NCBI GenBank assembly: GCA_964568525.1
Contig: CAZMPM010000015.1
Coordinates: forward strand, 1 to 29,718
Reading direction: 5' to 3'
DNA from: CAYZPB01 sp964568525
GTDB lineage: Bacteria; Bacillota; Bacilli; Tepidibacillales; Tepidibacillaceae
Length of the DNA stretch: 29,718 bases
Every line of letters begins with the position of its first letter. Position 1 is the stretch's first letter. The notes beneath the pieces were generated by a model. That model ran no database searches. It was not told where the DNA came from and was given only the letters and a program-made list of their open reading frames with translations. Both the position numbers and the translations under genes were made by a program. Positions 22,653 through 29,718 of the stretch are shown here, in pieces.

Positions 22653-23417
22653 ATGATACTTGCAATTGATGTCGGTAACACAAATGTTGTTATAGGTATT
22701 TATGAACAAGAGAGGTTAAAAGTATCCTGGCGCATATCAACTGACAAAAATCGGACCGCAGATGAGTTAGCAATGATGTTTAGTCAGTTATTTTCCCGCG
22801 AGCAGATTAGTTTTGAAGATATAGATGGTGTAATTATCTCCTCAGTAGTACCGCCACTCATCTCACCTCTTGAGGATATGGTTGAAAAATATTTTAAATT
22901 GACGCCAGTAGTTGTTGGACCTGGGATTAAGACCGGCATCAAAATTGGCCTAGAGAATCCTAAAGAGCTTGGTGCAGACAGGATTGTCAACGCTATAGCG
23001 GCAATTGAAAAATATGGTGCGCCTTTAATAATTGTTGACTTCGGAACGGCAACAACATTTGATTATATAGATGAAGAGGGTACTTATCAGGGTGGTGCGA
23101 TTGCTCCTGGTATTAGTATTTCGACAGAGGCACTTTTTCAGAGAGCTGCTAAATTACCAAGGATTGAGCTCGTCAAACCCCGCTCAGTGATTGGCAAAAA
23201 TACTGTTAATGCTATGCAATCAGGGATTATCTTTGGTTTTGTTGGGCAGGTAGATGCGATTGTAGAGCGCATTATTTCGGAAAGTGGTTCTAAGCCGAAG
23301 GTAATCGCGACCGGCGGGTTGGCGGAGTTAATTGCTTCTGAGTCGAACACGATTGATGAGGTAAATAACCTTTTGACGATTGATGGATTAATAAAGATTT
23401 ACAATAAAAATAATTAG
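22653..23417 (+). CDS. coaX: Type III pantothenate kinase CoaX
   Basis: CoaX catalyses the first step of CoA synthesis. It is an ASKHA-fold kinase with D6 in A-I-D-V-G-N-T-N, S-S-V-V-P-P, E-L-G-A-D-R-I-V-N-A and D-F-G-T-A-T-T-F-D, the canonical set. The ATG at 22653 has GAGGGTGG at 22640-22647; the GTG at 22644 lies inside that ribosome site and is rejected. Length (254) is typical. It leads a run with ppiC and the folate genes. In B. subtilis hslO follows coaX; it is absent here. A clear promoter in 22597-22640 is not visible, only an AT-rich TATAAA at 22619-22624. Confidence 0.96.
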   Translation: MILAIDVGNTNVVIGIYEQERLKVSWRISTDKNRTADELAMMFSQLFSREQISFEDIDGVIISSVVPPLISPLEDMVEKYFKLTPVVVGPGIKTGIKIGLENPKELGADRIVNAIAAIEKYGAPLIIVDFGTATTFDYIDEEGTYQGGAIAPGISISTEALFQRAAKLPRIELVKPRSVIGKNTVNAMQSGIIFGFVGQVDAIVERIISESGSKPKVIATGGLAELIASESNTIDEVNNLLTIDGLIKIYNKNN

Positions 23418-23434
23418 ATGGGTGTGTTGCTTTA

Positions 23435-24361
23435 GTGGCGGAGAAAAGCTATTCAATACGCGTTGTTAAAATTTTAGTGATTATTATAATTGCTCTGGCA
23501 GTCGTGATTGCTGGTGGAGTAACCTACTTGATTATTAGCAATCAGAACGATTCCGGAGAAGTTGTGGCGATAGTTAATAAAACGAAAATTCGCGAAGATG
23601 CTTTTTATCGAGAGTTAAAGGATCGTTATGGTGTTAAAACACTAAATGAAATGATTGAACTCTATATAATTCGCGATGCTGGTGTAAAATATAATCTTTC
23701 AGTTAACAAACTGGAAACGAAACGCGAGCTTGATAAGTTTCGCAGCGAATTCTCTACAGAAGAGGACTTCCTTAATTATCTTGAACATGAACTTGGCATG
23801 ACATTAACTCAGTTTACGAGAGAAATTGAGCATTATCTGCTGTGGGAGTTGCTTGCAACTAAGGATGTGAACATTTCTGAGGAGGCTGTAAACCTTTATT
23901 ATCAGAAAAATATCGAAAAATATCGAGTGCCCGAAAGTTTTCATTTGCGACAAATTGTTGTGGCAACAGAAGAAGTAGCTAATGAGTTGATAGCAGAGAT
24001 TAAAAATGGTGCTAATTTTAATCAGATTGCAAGGACGATGTCCTTAGATTATACATCGATAAGCACCGGTGGCGATTTAGGCTATGTTTATGCTGATAGT
24101 ATGATGGTTAATCCAGCAATTATTAAACAGGCGCGTGTATTGGAAAATCAGGGTCTAGCAGCTGTTAAGGTCGGTGATCGTTATCATATTATTCAGTTAC
24201 TTGATCATCAGAAGGCCTATCAGTATTCTTATACAGAGGTTAAGGATCAGATAAAACGCGAGCTTGCACTAAGCTATGCTGAACCGCTTGGGGTTGTGCT
24301 AGAACAGCTTAAAGAGGAGTTAGGAGTAGAAATTAAAGATAAGTCGCTAGAAATTAGGTGA
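23435..24361 (+). CDS. Membrane-anchored PpiC-type peptidyl-prolyl isomerase (YacD-like)
   Basis: A 308-residue protein with a short basic N-terminus and one hydrophobic segment at about 12-34 without a lipobox Cys. It is therefore a signal anchor or uncleaved signal, with the rest outside the membrane. Residues 45-155 are SurA/PrsA-like helices. A parvulin domain follows at about 165-260 (F-H-L-R-Q-I-V-V-A, G-G-D-L-G-Y-V, R-Y-H-I-I-Q-L-L). The middle of the domain is divergent, so catalysis is uncertain. B. subtilis has yacD near coaX. The start is GTG at 23435 with GGGTG (23420-23424) somewhat distant. It ends overlapping the region where folP translation begins. Confidence 0.85.
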   Translation: MAEKSYSIRVVKILVIIIIALAVVIAGGVTYLIISNQNDSGEVVAIVNKTKIREDAFYRELKDRYGVKTLNEMIELYIIRDAGVKYNLSVNKLETKRELDKFRSEFSTEEDFLNYLEHELGMTLTQFTREIEHYLLWELLATKDVNISEEAVNLYYQKNIEKYRVPESFHLRQIVVATEEVANELIAEIKNGANFNQIARTMSLDYTSISTGGDLGYVYADSMMVNPAIIKQARVLENQGLAAVKVGDRYHIIQLLDHQKAYQYSYTEVKDQIKRELALSYAEPLGVVLEQLKEELGVEIKDKSLEIR

Positions 24362-24366
24362 TTAAT

Positions 24367-25566
24367 TTGAAACATAATGCCCATATGTTAGCCATTGATG
24401 ATGTGAAACGTCTTAATTCTGAAATGCTAAGGGTTGGAGCAGACCCTGTTGGAATCAGTTTAATGCTACCGAAAGGGATTCTGCTTGCGATTAAGGTTGA
24501 ACAAGTTGGTCTAAAAGCAGTGCTTATCCTGAAGCAGGAGATGCTATCGCGTGGTGGTGAAGCGGTCGTTAGCCGAAATGTCGCGACGTTAGAGCAAGAG
24601 CATTCGGATATCTTGCTAATCGGAACATTTAAGCAATTTACAGAATTGATTGCGAAGTTGAAACTTCAGCCTTTTGGTTTGAAAAAGATTGCCGCTGAAA
24701 TCACTGAGGTAATTACTGGTTGGGAAGCTCGCAATGAAAAATATACAATCGACTGTAACGGTAAAGCGTTGAGCTTTAGTGATAAGACACTAGTAATGGG
24801 AATCTTAAATTTAACACCTGATTCTTTTAGCGACGGTGGTAAATATACGGATGTAGAAAGTGCTGTACAAAGAGCGCTGGAAATGGAACGGGACGGTGCG
24901 GATATAATTGATATTGGAGGCGAATCAACGCGACCTGGTCACACACCAATCTCTGCTGCTGAGGAGTTAAGCAGGATTCTGCCGGTTCTTGAGCGACTTA
25001 CTGGGAGGTTAAGGATTCCAATCTCCGTGGATACATCTAAGAGTGAGGTTGCTGAAGGTGCTTTAGCTGCAGGTGCAAATATGATTAATGACATCTGGGG
25101 GTTAAAGCGTGATCCGCGAATGGCAGAGATAGTAGCACGTTATAATGTGCCGGTGATTCTGATGCATAATCGTGAGATTGCGAACTATAATTCGTTAATA
25201 TCTGATATAATTTCTGACTTACGGGAGAGCATTGAAATTGCGTTTTCGGCAGGAATTACAGCGGATAAAATCATACTTGATCCCGGCATTGGTTTTGCAA
25301 AATCGTATCGAGAGGAACTGCTGGTGATGAACCGGCTAACGGAGATTGTTAATCTTGGCTACTCAGTTTTGTTAGCGGCATCGCGCAAGTCAATGATTGG
25401 CAGCACGCTAAACTTGGATAAAGGAGAGCGACTGGAGGGGACGATTGCGACAGTTTGCCAGGCGATTGCTAAGGGTTGTCAACTGGTGCGCGTGCATGAT
25501 GTATTAGAGGTAAAACGAGCGGTAACGATGATGGATGCAATCGTTAACGCTGAGGAAGGAGAGTAA
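24367..25566 (+). CDS. folP: Dihydropteroate synthase with an extra N-terminal domain
   Basis: DHPS joins DHPPP and p-aminobenzoate in folate synthesis. The catalytic barrel starts near residue 140: M-G-I-L-N-L-T-P-D-S-F-S-D-G-G, then D-I-G-G-E-S-T-R-P-G, M-I-N-D-I-W-G and the A-S-R-K-S-M-I-G sulfonamide-site segment. Classical enzymes are about 280 residues. Here about 120 extra N-terminal residues (with I-L-K-Q-E-M-L-S-R-G-G-E-A and Q-P-F-G-L-K-K-I-A) form a separate domain, which I recall from long DHPSs of Clostridia-type Bacillota. The TTG at 24367 is chosen because AGGTGAT sits six bases upstream. A GTG at 24358, overlapping the previous stop, would add three residues but has no ribosome site. 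The pab genes that precede it in B. subtilis are absent. Confidence 0.94.
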   Translation: MKHNAHMLAIDDVKRLNSEMLRVGADPVGISLMLPKGILLAIKVEQVGLKAVLILKQEMLSRGGEAVVSRNVATLEQEHSDILLIGTFKQFTELIAKLKLQPFGLKKIAAEITEVITGWEARNEKYTIDCNGKALSFSDKTLVMGILNLTPDSFSDGGKYTDVESAVQRALEMERDGADIIDIGGESTRPGHTPISAAEELSRILPVLERLTGRLRIPISVDTSKSEVAEGALAAGANMINDIWGLKRDPRMAEIVARYNVPVILMHNREIANYNSLISDIISDLRESIEIAFSAGITADKIILDPGIGFAKSYREELLVMNRLTEIVNLGYSVLLAASRKSMIGSTLNLDKGERLEGTIATVCQAIAKGCQLVRVHDVLEVKRAVTMMDAIVNAEEGE

Positions 25567-25929
25567 GTGGTGGACCGAATAGTGTTTGAAAAGATCCAGT
25601 TTTATGCTTATCATGGGGTTTTAGAGGAAGAAAATCGACTTGGGCAGAAGTTCGAGGTTGATTTAGAGATGTATCTTGACCTACAGAAGGCCGGCGAAAG
25701 CGACAGTATTAGTGACACTATCAATTACGCGAAGGTGTATGATGTTGTTAATGAGATTCTGATGGGAACGAAACGTCAACTGTTAGAGGCAATTGCGGAA
25801 AATATTGCCCAAGAGATCCTTAAGCAATTCGCAATCAATGAGATTGTTGTCCGTGTTCGCAAGCTTAACCCGCCGATTCATGGCTATCTGAAAAGTGTAT
25901 CGGTTGAAATCAAAAGAGGTAGAAAATGA
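25567..25929 (+). CDS. folB: Dihydroneopterin aldolase FolB
   Basis: FolB splits dihydroneopterin to 6-hydroxymethyl-dihydropterin. The 120-residue protein has the key pattern Y-A-Y-H-G-V-L-E-E-E near residue 15, with a Glu at the E22 position, and K99 in K-L-N-P-P-I-H-G, the catalytic Lys. G-Q-K-F-E-V-D and I-N-Y-A-K-V-Y lie between. The start is GTG at 25567, directly after the folP stop, with GGAG at 25558-25561; the next codon is also GTG, so the start may be one codon later. It overlaps folK by four bases, giving a coupled folP-folB-folK block. Confidence 0.96.
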   Translation: MVDRIVFEKIQFYAYHGVLEEENRLGQKFEVDLEMYLDLQKAGESDSISDTINYAKVYDVVNEILMGTKRQLLEAIAENIAQEILKQFAINEIVVRVRKLNPPIHGYLKSVSVEIKRGRK

Positions 25930-26420
25930 TGACGAAGGTTTTCCTTGGATTAGGTTCTAACATGGGCGACCGTTATAATAATTTAGAGAAGGCTTTTTAT
26001 GGGCTTGCCGACCATCCGCAGATTGAGCTGATTGACCAGTCCTCGGTTTACGAAACTAAGCCAATCGGCTACCTTGATCAGGATAATTTTCTGAACATGG
26101 TTGTTGCGATTCGAACAACCTTAAGCCCATATGAGTTATTGGATTACATACAAGAGGTTGAGCTACGATTAGGGCGGAAACGTGATCAACACTGGGGCCC
26201 GCGCACAATCGATATTGATATCCTGATATTTGGCGAAGAGATTATTGAGGATGAATGTTTAACTGTTCCACATAGAATGATGCGAGAGAGAGTATTTGTT
26301 TTACTTCCGCTATATGAAATTTATCAGGGACCAATTCCTGGTCTAGAGCGCTCAATCCCTAACCTGATTATTGATCATAAAGAGCAACTTTCAGGTATTA
26401 CGGTTTATCACTTAGTTTAG
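25926..26420 (+). CDS. folK: 6-hydroxymethyl-7,8-dihydropterin pyrophosphokinase FolK
   Basis: FolK activates hydroxymethyl-dihydropterin for DHPS. The 164-residue protein starts V-F-L-G-L-G-S-N-M-G-D-R. It contains E-T-K-P-I-G-Y-L-D-Q-D-N-F-L-N and ends its core with W90-G-P-R-T-I-D-I-D, where D96 and D98 correspond to the Mg-binding Asp pair. It overlaps folB by ATGA; a second ATG at 25929 is equally possible. Together with folP and folB, three consecutive pterin-branch steps are encoded side by side. Confidence 0.97.
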   Translation: MMTKVFLGLGSNMGDRYNNLEKAFYGLADHPQIELIDQSSVYETKPIGYLDQDNFLNMVVAIRTTLSPYELLDYIQEVELRLGRKRDQHWGPRTIDIDILIFGEEIIEDECLTVPHRMMRERVFVLLPLYEIYQGPIPGLERSIPNLIIDHKEQLSGITVYHLV

Positions 26421-26439
26421 AGAGGTATTTAAAAGATAG

Positions 26440-27426
26440 ATGAGAATAGGTAATGTAAAATTAGATAATAATGTAATTTTGGCGCCAATGGCGGGTGTTA
26501 ATAATCAGGCTTTTAGAATTATTGCACGTCGTTTCGGAACAGGCCTTGTCACAACTGAAATGGTTAGTGATAAGGCGCTTTTGTTGAATAACGCATATAC
26601 ATTGCGTATGTTGGAAATTGATCCTGAGGAGCACCCGGTAAGCATGCAGATTTTTGGTGGAGAGCTAGCAAGCTTGGTTGCTGCAGCTAAAGTGATTGAT
26701 ACACAATCCGCTGCGGATATAATTGATATTAACATGGGTTGCCCAGTGCCGAAAGTTACAAAAAGCGGCGGTGGTTCCGCGTGGCTTACATCGCCGCACA
26801 AAATTGAGCAGACTGTCGCAGCGGGGGTTGCCGCGGTAAAGAAGCCAGTTACAGTGAAAATCCGCAGCGGTTGGGATGAGCGAACTATTTTGGCGGTGGA
26901 AAATGCGAAGGCGATTGAAAGTGCTGGTGCAAGCGCGATTGCGATACATGGCAGGACTAAAACACAGATGTATCGAGGTGATGCTGATTGGGAGATTATC
27001 GGTAAGGTTAAGGCCGCTGTTAAGATACCGGTAATCGGTAATGGTGATATAAAAAGTCCGGAAGACGCTAAGAGAATGATTGATGAGACAGGCGTTGATG
27101 GCGTGATGATTGGGCGAGCTGCACTTGGGAATCCGTGGTTGCTCTATCGTACAGTAAGATTTTTGCAAGATGGCGTGCTGGTTAATGAACCCGAGCCGGC
27201 AGAAAAACTGAAAATAGCGGCGGAACATCTTGAACGCTTAGTTCATTTAAAAGGTGAAACCGTTGGTGTCAAAGAGATGCGCAAGCATGCAGGCTGGTAT
27301 TTTAAGGGAATGCCACAGTCAGCACATGTTCGTGGAGCAATTAATAAAGCGACGGAGACAATAGAGATTGCCACTATAATGAAGGACTATATTGATGAAG
27401 TACAGTTGACATTGAAAAGTGAATGA
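26440..27426 (+). CDS. dusB: tRNA-dihydrouridine synthase DusB
   Basis: An FMN-dependent reductase that makes dihydrouridine in tRNA D-loops. The 328-residue protein has L-A-P-M-A-G-V near the start and I-N-M-G-C-P-V-P-K with the catalytic proton donor C101. K-I-R-S-G-W, H-G-R-T, G-N-G-D-I and I-G-R-A-A-L-G-N-P-W mark the FMN barrel. A helical tRNA-binding C-terminal domain (from about 245) has M-R-K-H-A-G-W-Y-F-K-G. AGAGGT (26421-26426) is about 13 bases from the ATG. It closes the coaX operon. A perfect sigma-A promoter for the next unit lies across its stop codon. Confidence 0.96.
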   Translation: MRIGNVKLDNNVILAPMAGVNNQAFRIIARRFGTGLVTTEMVSDKALLLNNAYTLRMLEIDPEEHPVSMQIFGGELASLVAAAKVIDTQSAADIIDINMGCPVPKVTKSGGGSAWLTSPHKIEQTVAAGVAAVKKPVTVKIRSGWDERTILAVENAKAIESAGASAIAIHGRTKTQMYRGDADWEIIGKVKAAVKIPVIGNGDIKSPEDAKRMIDETGVDGVMIGRAALGNPWLLYRTVRFLQDGVLVNEPEPAEKLKIAAEHLERLVHLKGETVGVKEMRKHAGWYFKGMPQSAHVRGAINKATETIEIATIMKDYIDEVQLTLKSE

Positions 27427-27434
27427 TTTATAAT
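27406..27434 (+). promoter_or_regulatory. Perfect-consensus sigma-A promoter across the dusB stop codon
   Basis: -35 TTGACA (27406-27411), 17-base spacer, -10 TATAAT (27429-27434): both hexamers and the spacing are ideal. Transcription should start near 27441, only about 21 bases before the terminator hairpin at 27462. Confidence 0.85.
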
Positions 27435-27440
27435 CAACGC

Positions 27441-27508
27441 AACAAATCAAGATAGTATAGGAAAAAGCTTTTTAGCCTTTTGCGGTTAAAATAAGCTTTT
27501 TATTATTA
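27441..27508 (+). ncRNA. Predicted short terminated leader RNA (attenuator or sRNA) upstream of greA
   Basis: If the promoter at 27406-27434 is used, its transcript meets an intrinsic terminator almost at once and would be about 65 bases long. Read-through would give the greA-lysS mRNA. E. coli greA has a comparable leader terminator that yields GraL RNAs; the resemblance in layout is an inference. No clear antiterminator pairing is visible. Confidence 0.5.
27462..27508 (+). terminator. Rho-independent terminator between dusB and greA
   Basis: A nine-pair outer stem (27462-27470 with 27493-27501) stacks on a seven-pair inner stem (27471-27477 with 27484-27490, one G-U) with a two-base bulge and a six-base loop, followed by a T-rich TTTTATTATTA tail. 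It serves the end of the coaX-dusB operon and also lies in the greA leader. Confidence 0.85.
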
Positions 27509-27554
27509 TACTAGATTACGGTTAATAATGAGGATTTAAAAAAGGAGTAAGGAC

Positions 27555-28043
27555 ATGGTTAATAAAGAGATAATTGTTACAGCATCTGGTTATAAGAAGT
27601 TAGAAGAAGAGCTGGAACAATTAAAAACAGTAAAAAGACATGATGTAACTGAGAAAATAAAAAATGCAGTCAGCTATGGTGATATAACGGAGAACTCAGA
27701 ATATGAGGATGCGAAAAATGAGCAAGCCTTTGTTGAAGGTAGAATTCTCACGATTGAGAACATGCTTCGTAATGCAAAGGTGATTAAAGATGATGAAGTA
27801 TATACGGACAAAGTTAGTGTAGGGTCAACTGTGGAGTTAAAGGACATTGAGTTTGATNNNNNNNNNNAAACGGTTGAGTACACAATTGTTGGCTCCACTG
27901 AAGCAGATCCGTCTGCTAATCTTATTTCTAATGAATCGCCGCTTGGCTCAGCAATTCTTGGTCGTAAGAAGAACGATATTGTTGACGTTAATGCGCCATC
28001 GGGCGTTGTGAAATATAAAATATTATCAATTAAGAAAAAATAG
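27555..28043 (+). CDS. greA: Transcript cleavage factor GreA (contains an assembly gap)
   Basis: GreA stimulates cleavage of backtracked RNA by RNA polymerase. The N-terminal coiled coil (about 10-75) includes G-Y-K-K-L-E-E-E-L-E-Q-L-K and the tip G-D-I-T-E-N-S-E-Y with acidic D and E, as required to coordinate the active-site metal. The C-terminal FKBP-like domain has E-Y-T-I-V-G-S-T-E-A-D-P, I-S-N-E-S-P-L-G and A-I-L-G. Ten N occur at 27858-27867; the frame is kept across them. With the pad the protein has 162 residues against about 157-158 in the family, so the true gap is probably shorter. AAAGGAG precedes the ATG. Confidence 0.95.
   Translation: MVNKEIIVTASGYKKLEEELEQLKTVKRHDVTEKIKNAVSYGDITENSEYEDAKNEQAFVEGRILTIENMLRNAKVIKDDEVYTDKVSVGSTVELKDIEFDXXXXTVEYTIVGSTEADPSANLISNESPLGSAILGRKKNDIVDVNAPSGVVKYKILSIKKK
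27858..27867. other. Scaffold gap (10 N) inside greA
   Basis: Downstream frame is kept only if the missing length is one more than a multiple of three. A gap of 1 base would give F-D-(K/E/Q)-T-V-E-Y, which fits GreA well. Confidence 0.9.
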
Positions 28044-28091
28044 TCAGAGAAATTACTCGCGTTACATTAAATTGATATGGGGTTGATTTAT

Positions 28092-29582
28092 ATGAGCGAA
28101 GAGAGAGTAGATTTGAATGATCTACTTCTTTTACGTCGTCAGAAGCTAGAGAAGTTAGAAGAACTTGGCTTTGATCCGTTTGGACATAGATTTATGCGGA
28201 CAACGACTGCTGGGGAGCTGCTGGATAAGTATGAGCAGTACGATAAGGAAGAGCTACATGAAAAAGATGTAGAAGTTCGTATTGCCGGCAGAATAATGAC
28301 AAAGCGGATACAAGGTAAAGCTGGCTTTGCTCATATTCAAGATGGAAGCAAAAGGATTCAGCTTTACATACGACAAGATCAGGTTAGTGAGAACGAGTTT
28401 GCGGCTTTCGATTTACTCGATTTGGGCGATATAGTAGGAGTTGCGGGGAAGCTATTTAAAACTAATTTAGGCGAGTTAAGCGTGCGTGTAGGGGAATTTT
28501 TTGTGCTGACGAAGTCACTACATCCGCTGCCAGATAAATATCATGGGTTAAAAGATGTTGAGCTACGGTATCGCGAACGCTATGTGGATTTAATCGTGAA
28601 TCCGGAAGTTAAGGAAACGTTTATCAAACGTAGTAAGATAATAAGTGCTCTACGTGAATATTTAGATGGTCTAGGTTATCTTGAGGTTGAGACGCCTACA
28701 CTGCACAGTATTGCTGGTGGCGCGACGGCACGTCCGTTTATAACGCACCACAATACATTGGATATGGAACTCTATCTGCGGATTGCTCTAGAGCTACATT
28801 TGAAGCGCCTAATTGTCGGTGGCATTGACAAGGTTTATGAGATTGGTCGTGTTTTTCGCAATGAGGGAGTGTCAACAAAACATAATCCCGAATTTACGAT
28901 GCTCGAACTATATGAGGCATACGCCGATTTAGAAACGATGATGGATATAACAGAGGGCTCACTGGCTTATGTGGCGCAGAAAGTTCTGGGTACAACTACT
29001 ATTGACTATCAAGGTGTAGAGATTAATCTTGCGCCGGGATGGGAAAGAATCTCAATGGTTGATGCTATCAAAAAATATTCAGGTATTGACCTGATTAGTG
29101 TTACAACTGATGAGGAAACACACAAGCTAGCTAAGAAGCACGGGCTCAAGGTTGAGCCGCATATGACTTATGGTCATATCGTGAATGAGTTTTTTGAAGA
29201 GTATGTTGAGGAGAAGTTAATTCAACCAACATTTATCTATGGGCATCCGATTGAAATTTCTCCGCTTGCTAAAAAGAATAAGCAAGATCCAAGATTTACG
29301 GAGCGTTTCGAATTTTTCATTGTTGGACGTGAGCATGGTAACGCATTTTCTGAGCTAAACGACCCAATAGATCAACGTGAGCGTTTCGAGGCACAGATGA
29401 TGCAGAAAGAGTTAGGCAACGAAGAGGCACATGAGATGGATGAGGATTTCATTCATGCGTTAGAGATTGGTATGCCACCAACGGGTGGATTAGGTATAGG
29501 CATTGACCGCTTAGTAATGCTCCTAACTGATCAAGCATCAATTCGTGATGTCTTGTTATTCCCCTTAATGCGTGATCGATAA
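28092..29582 (+). CDS. lysS: Lysyl-tRNA synthetase, class II
   Basis: This 496-residue class II enzyme charges tRNA-Lys and is very close to Bacillus LysS. The N-terminal OB anticodon-binding domain is at about 55-165 (I-A-G-R-I-M-T-K-R, G-K-A-G-F-A-H-I-Q-D). Motif 2 is F255-R-N-E-G-V-S-T and motif 3 is G-G-L-G-I-G-I-D-R, ending at R473. The ATG at 28092 is preferred because GGGG (28079-28082) precedes it and the product then begins like B. subtilis LysS; the ATG at 28077 would add five residues. It lies 48 bases after greA with no terminator between, so greA-lysS is likely one transcript. An rRNA operon follows, as in B. subtilis. No T-box is present. Confidence 0.98.
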   Translation: MSEERVDLNDLLLLRRQKLEKLEELGFDPFGHRFMRTTTAGELLDKYEQYDKEELHEKDVEVRIAGRIMTKRIQGKAGFAHIQDGSKRIQLYIRQDQVSENEFAAFDLLDLGDIVGVAGKLFKTNLGELSVRVGEFFVLTKSLHPLPDKYHGLKDVELRYRERYVDLIVNPEVKETFIKRSKIISALREYLDGLGYLEVETPTLHSIAGGATARPFITHHNTLDMELYLRIALELHLKRLIVGGIDKVYEIGRVFRNEGVSTKHNPEFTMLELYEAYADLETMMDITEGSLAYVAQKVLGTTTIDYQGVEINLAPGWERISMVDAIKKYSGIDLISVTTDEETHKLAKKHGLKVEPHMTYGHIVNEFFEEYVEEKLIQPTFIYGHPIEISPLAKKNKQDPRFTERFEFFIVGREHGNAFSELNDPIDQRERFEAQMMQKELGNEEAHEMDEDFIHALEIGMPPTGGLGIGIDRLVMLLTDQASIRDVLLFPLMRDR

Positions 29583-29620
29583 TAAACTTTAAATTTATAA
29601 AAGAATTTATATTTAGCGCT

Positions 29621-29649
29621 TTACAAAGTAAACTTTGTTGTGCTATTAT
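29621..29649 (+). promoter_or_regulatory. Promoter of the downstream rRNA operon
   Basis: -35 TTACAA (29621-29626), 17-base spacer, -10 TATTAT (29644-29649). The start is predicted near 29656, about ten bases before boxA. Confidence 0.6.
29623..29638 (+). promoter_or_regulatory. Perfect 16-base palindrome inside the rRNA promoter
   Basis: ACAAAGT and ACTTTGT (29623-29629 and 29632-29638) are exact inverted repeats around AA. The element overlaps the -35 box and most of the spacer, the classic position for a repressor operator. No known regulator is identified. Confidence 0.5.
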
Positions 29650-29665
29650 ATAAAAGTTGTTTAAA

Positions 29666-29718
29666 TTGTTCTTTGAAAACTAAACAGTGTAATAAAAAGC
29701 CAAGCGAGCCCTGTCGCA
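29666..29718 (+). promoter_or_regulatory. rRNA operon leader with boxA antitermination element
   Basis: TTGTTCTTTGAAAACT (29666-29681) is the typical Bacillota rrn boxA that binds Nus factors. The following GCCAAGCGAG-type bases resemble the pre-16S leader of many Bacillota. The mature 16S start is not in the window. Confidence 0.8.

Noticed and set aside
26665..27228. A 187-codon open frame on the minus strand
   Set aside because: It lies fully antisense to dusB, has no ribosome site, and its translation is low-quality Cys/His/Ser-rich sequence without family motifs.
28044..28091. Separate promoter or T-box before lysS
   Set aside because: Only 48 bases separate greA and lysS, with no leader structure or promoter pair.
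1..29718. CRISPR array, insertion sequence, prophage or defence system
   Set aside because: No spaced direct repeats, transposase, integrase or defence domain was seen; nearly every base belongs to a recognised housekeeping gene or its signals.

Overview
The window is a block of core bacterial housekeeping genes from a low-GC Bacillota (Firmicutes) genome. Every gene but one is on the + strand, and the order closely follows the Bacillus subtilis yazA-to-lysS-to-rrn segment: GIY-YIG tail, rsmI, abrB (reverse), metG, tatD, rnmV, ksgA, veg, ispE, spoVG, glmU, prs, pth, mfd, a PrsA-type foldase, a SpoVB/YabM-type flippase, yabN (mazG fusion), rqcP, divIC, an S1 protein, tRNA-Met, tilS, ftsH, coaX, a second PpiC protein, folP, folB, folK, dusB, greA, lysS, and the start of an rRNA operon leader. 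LysS, Veg, RqcP and YabN look Bacillus-like. A few traits (AbrB with a Cys4 tail, FolP with an extra N-terminal domain, dusB-greA-lysS) are more familiar from Clostridia-type Bacillota. I cannot place the organism below phylum. Two 10-N runs show that this is a scaffolded draft assembly.

Layout. 1-1524: end of the yazA/rsmI unit, converging on abrB, whose terminator lies between them. 1525-5391: metG-tatD-rnmV-ksgA, tightly packed behind one promoter (tRNA charging, nucleic-acid turnover, 5S rRNA maturation, 16S methylation). 5392-7413: short units veg, ispE and spoVG, each with its own signals. 7414-14628: glmU-prs-pth-mfd-prsA (cell-wall precursor, PRPP, peptidyl-tRNA recycling, transcription-coupled repair, exported-protein folding), ending in a strong terminator. 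14640-18410: flippase-yabN-rqcP-divIC (envelope, nucleotide cleanup, ribosome rescue, division). 18420-20567: S1 protein, tRNA-Met and tilS. 20617-22596: ftsH alone. 22653-27426: coaX-ppiC-folP-folB-folK-dusB (CoA and folate synthesis, tRNA dihydrouridine). 27406-29582: greA-lysS behind a promoter/terminator leader. 29621-end: rRNA promoter and boxA leader.

The sporulation genes that sit among these genes in spore-forming relatives (yabG/sspF near veg, spoVT near mfd, yabP/yabQ by rqcP, spoIIE by the tRNA/tilS) are all absent, while their flanks are kept. Only spoVG, abrB and the flippase remain, and these have roles outside sporulation. The lineage has probably lost sporulation.

I found no mobile element, CRISPR array, phage gene, toxin system or unknown multi-gene system. 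The most interesting signals are regulatory or structural: a consensus promoter aimed straight into an intrinsic terminator ahead of greA, a perfect palindrome inside the rRNA promoter, a sigma-H-like promoter at spoVG, tandem veg promoters, and a GlmU whose beta-helix appears about two coils short. No gene-free stretch exceeds 300 bases; the longest are 1289-1524 and 7202-7428.
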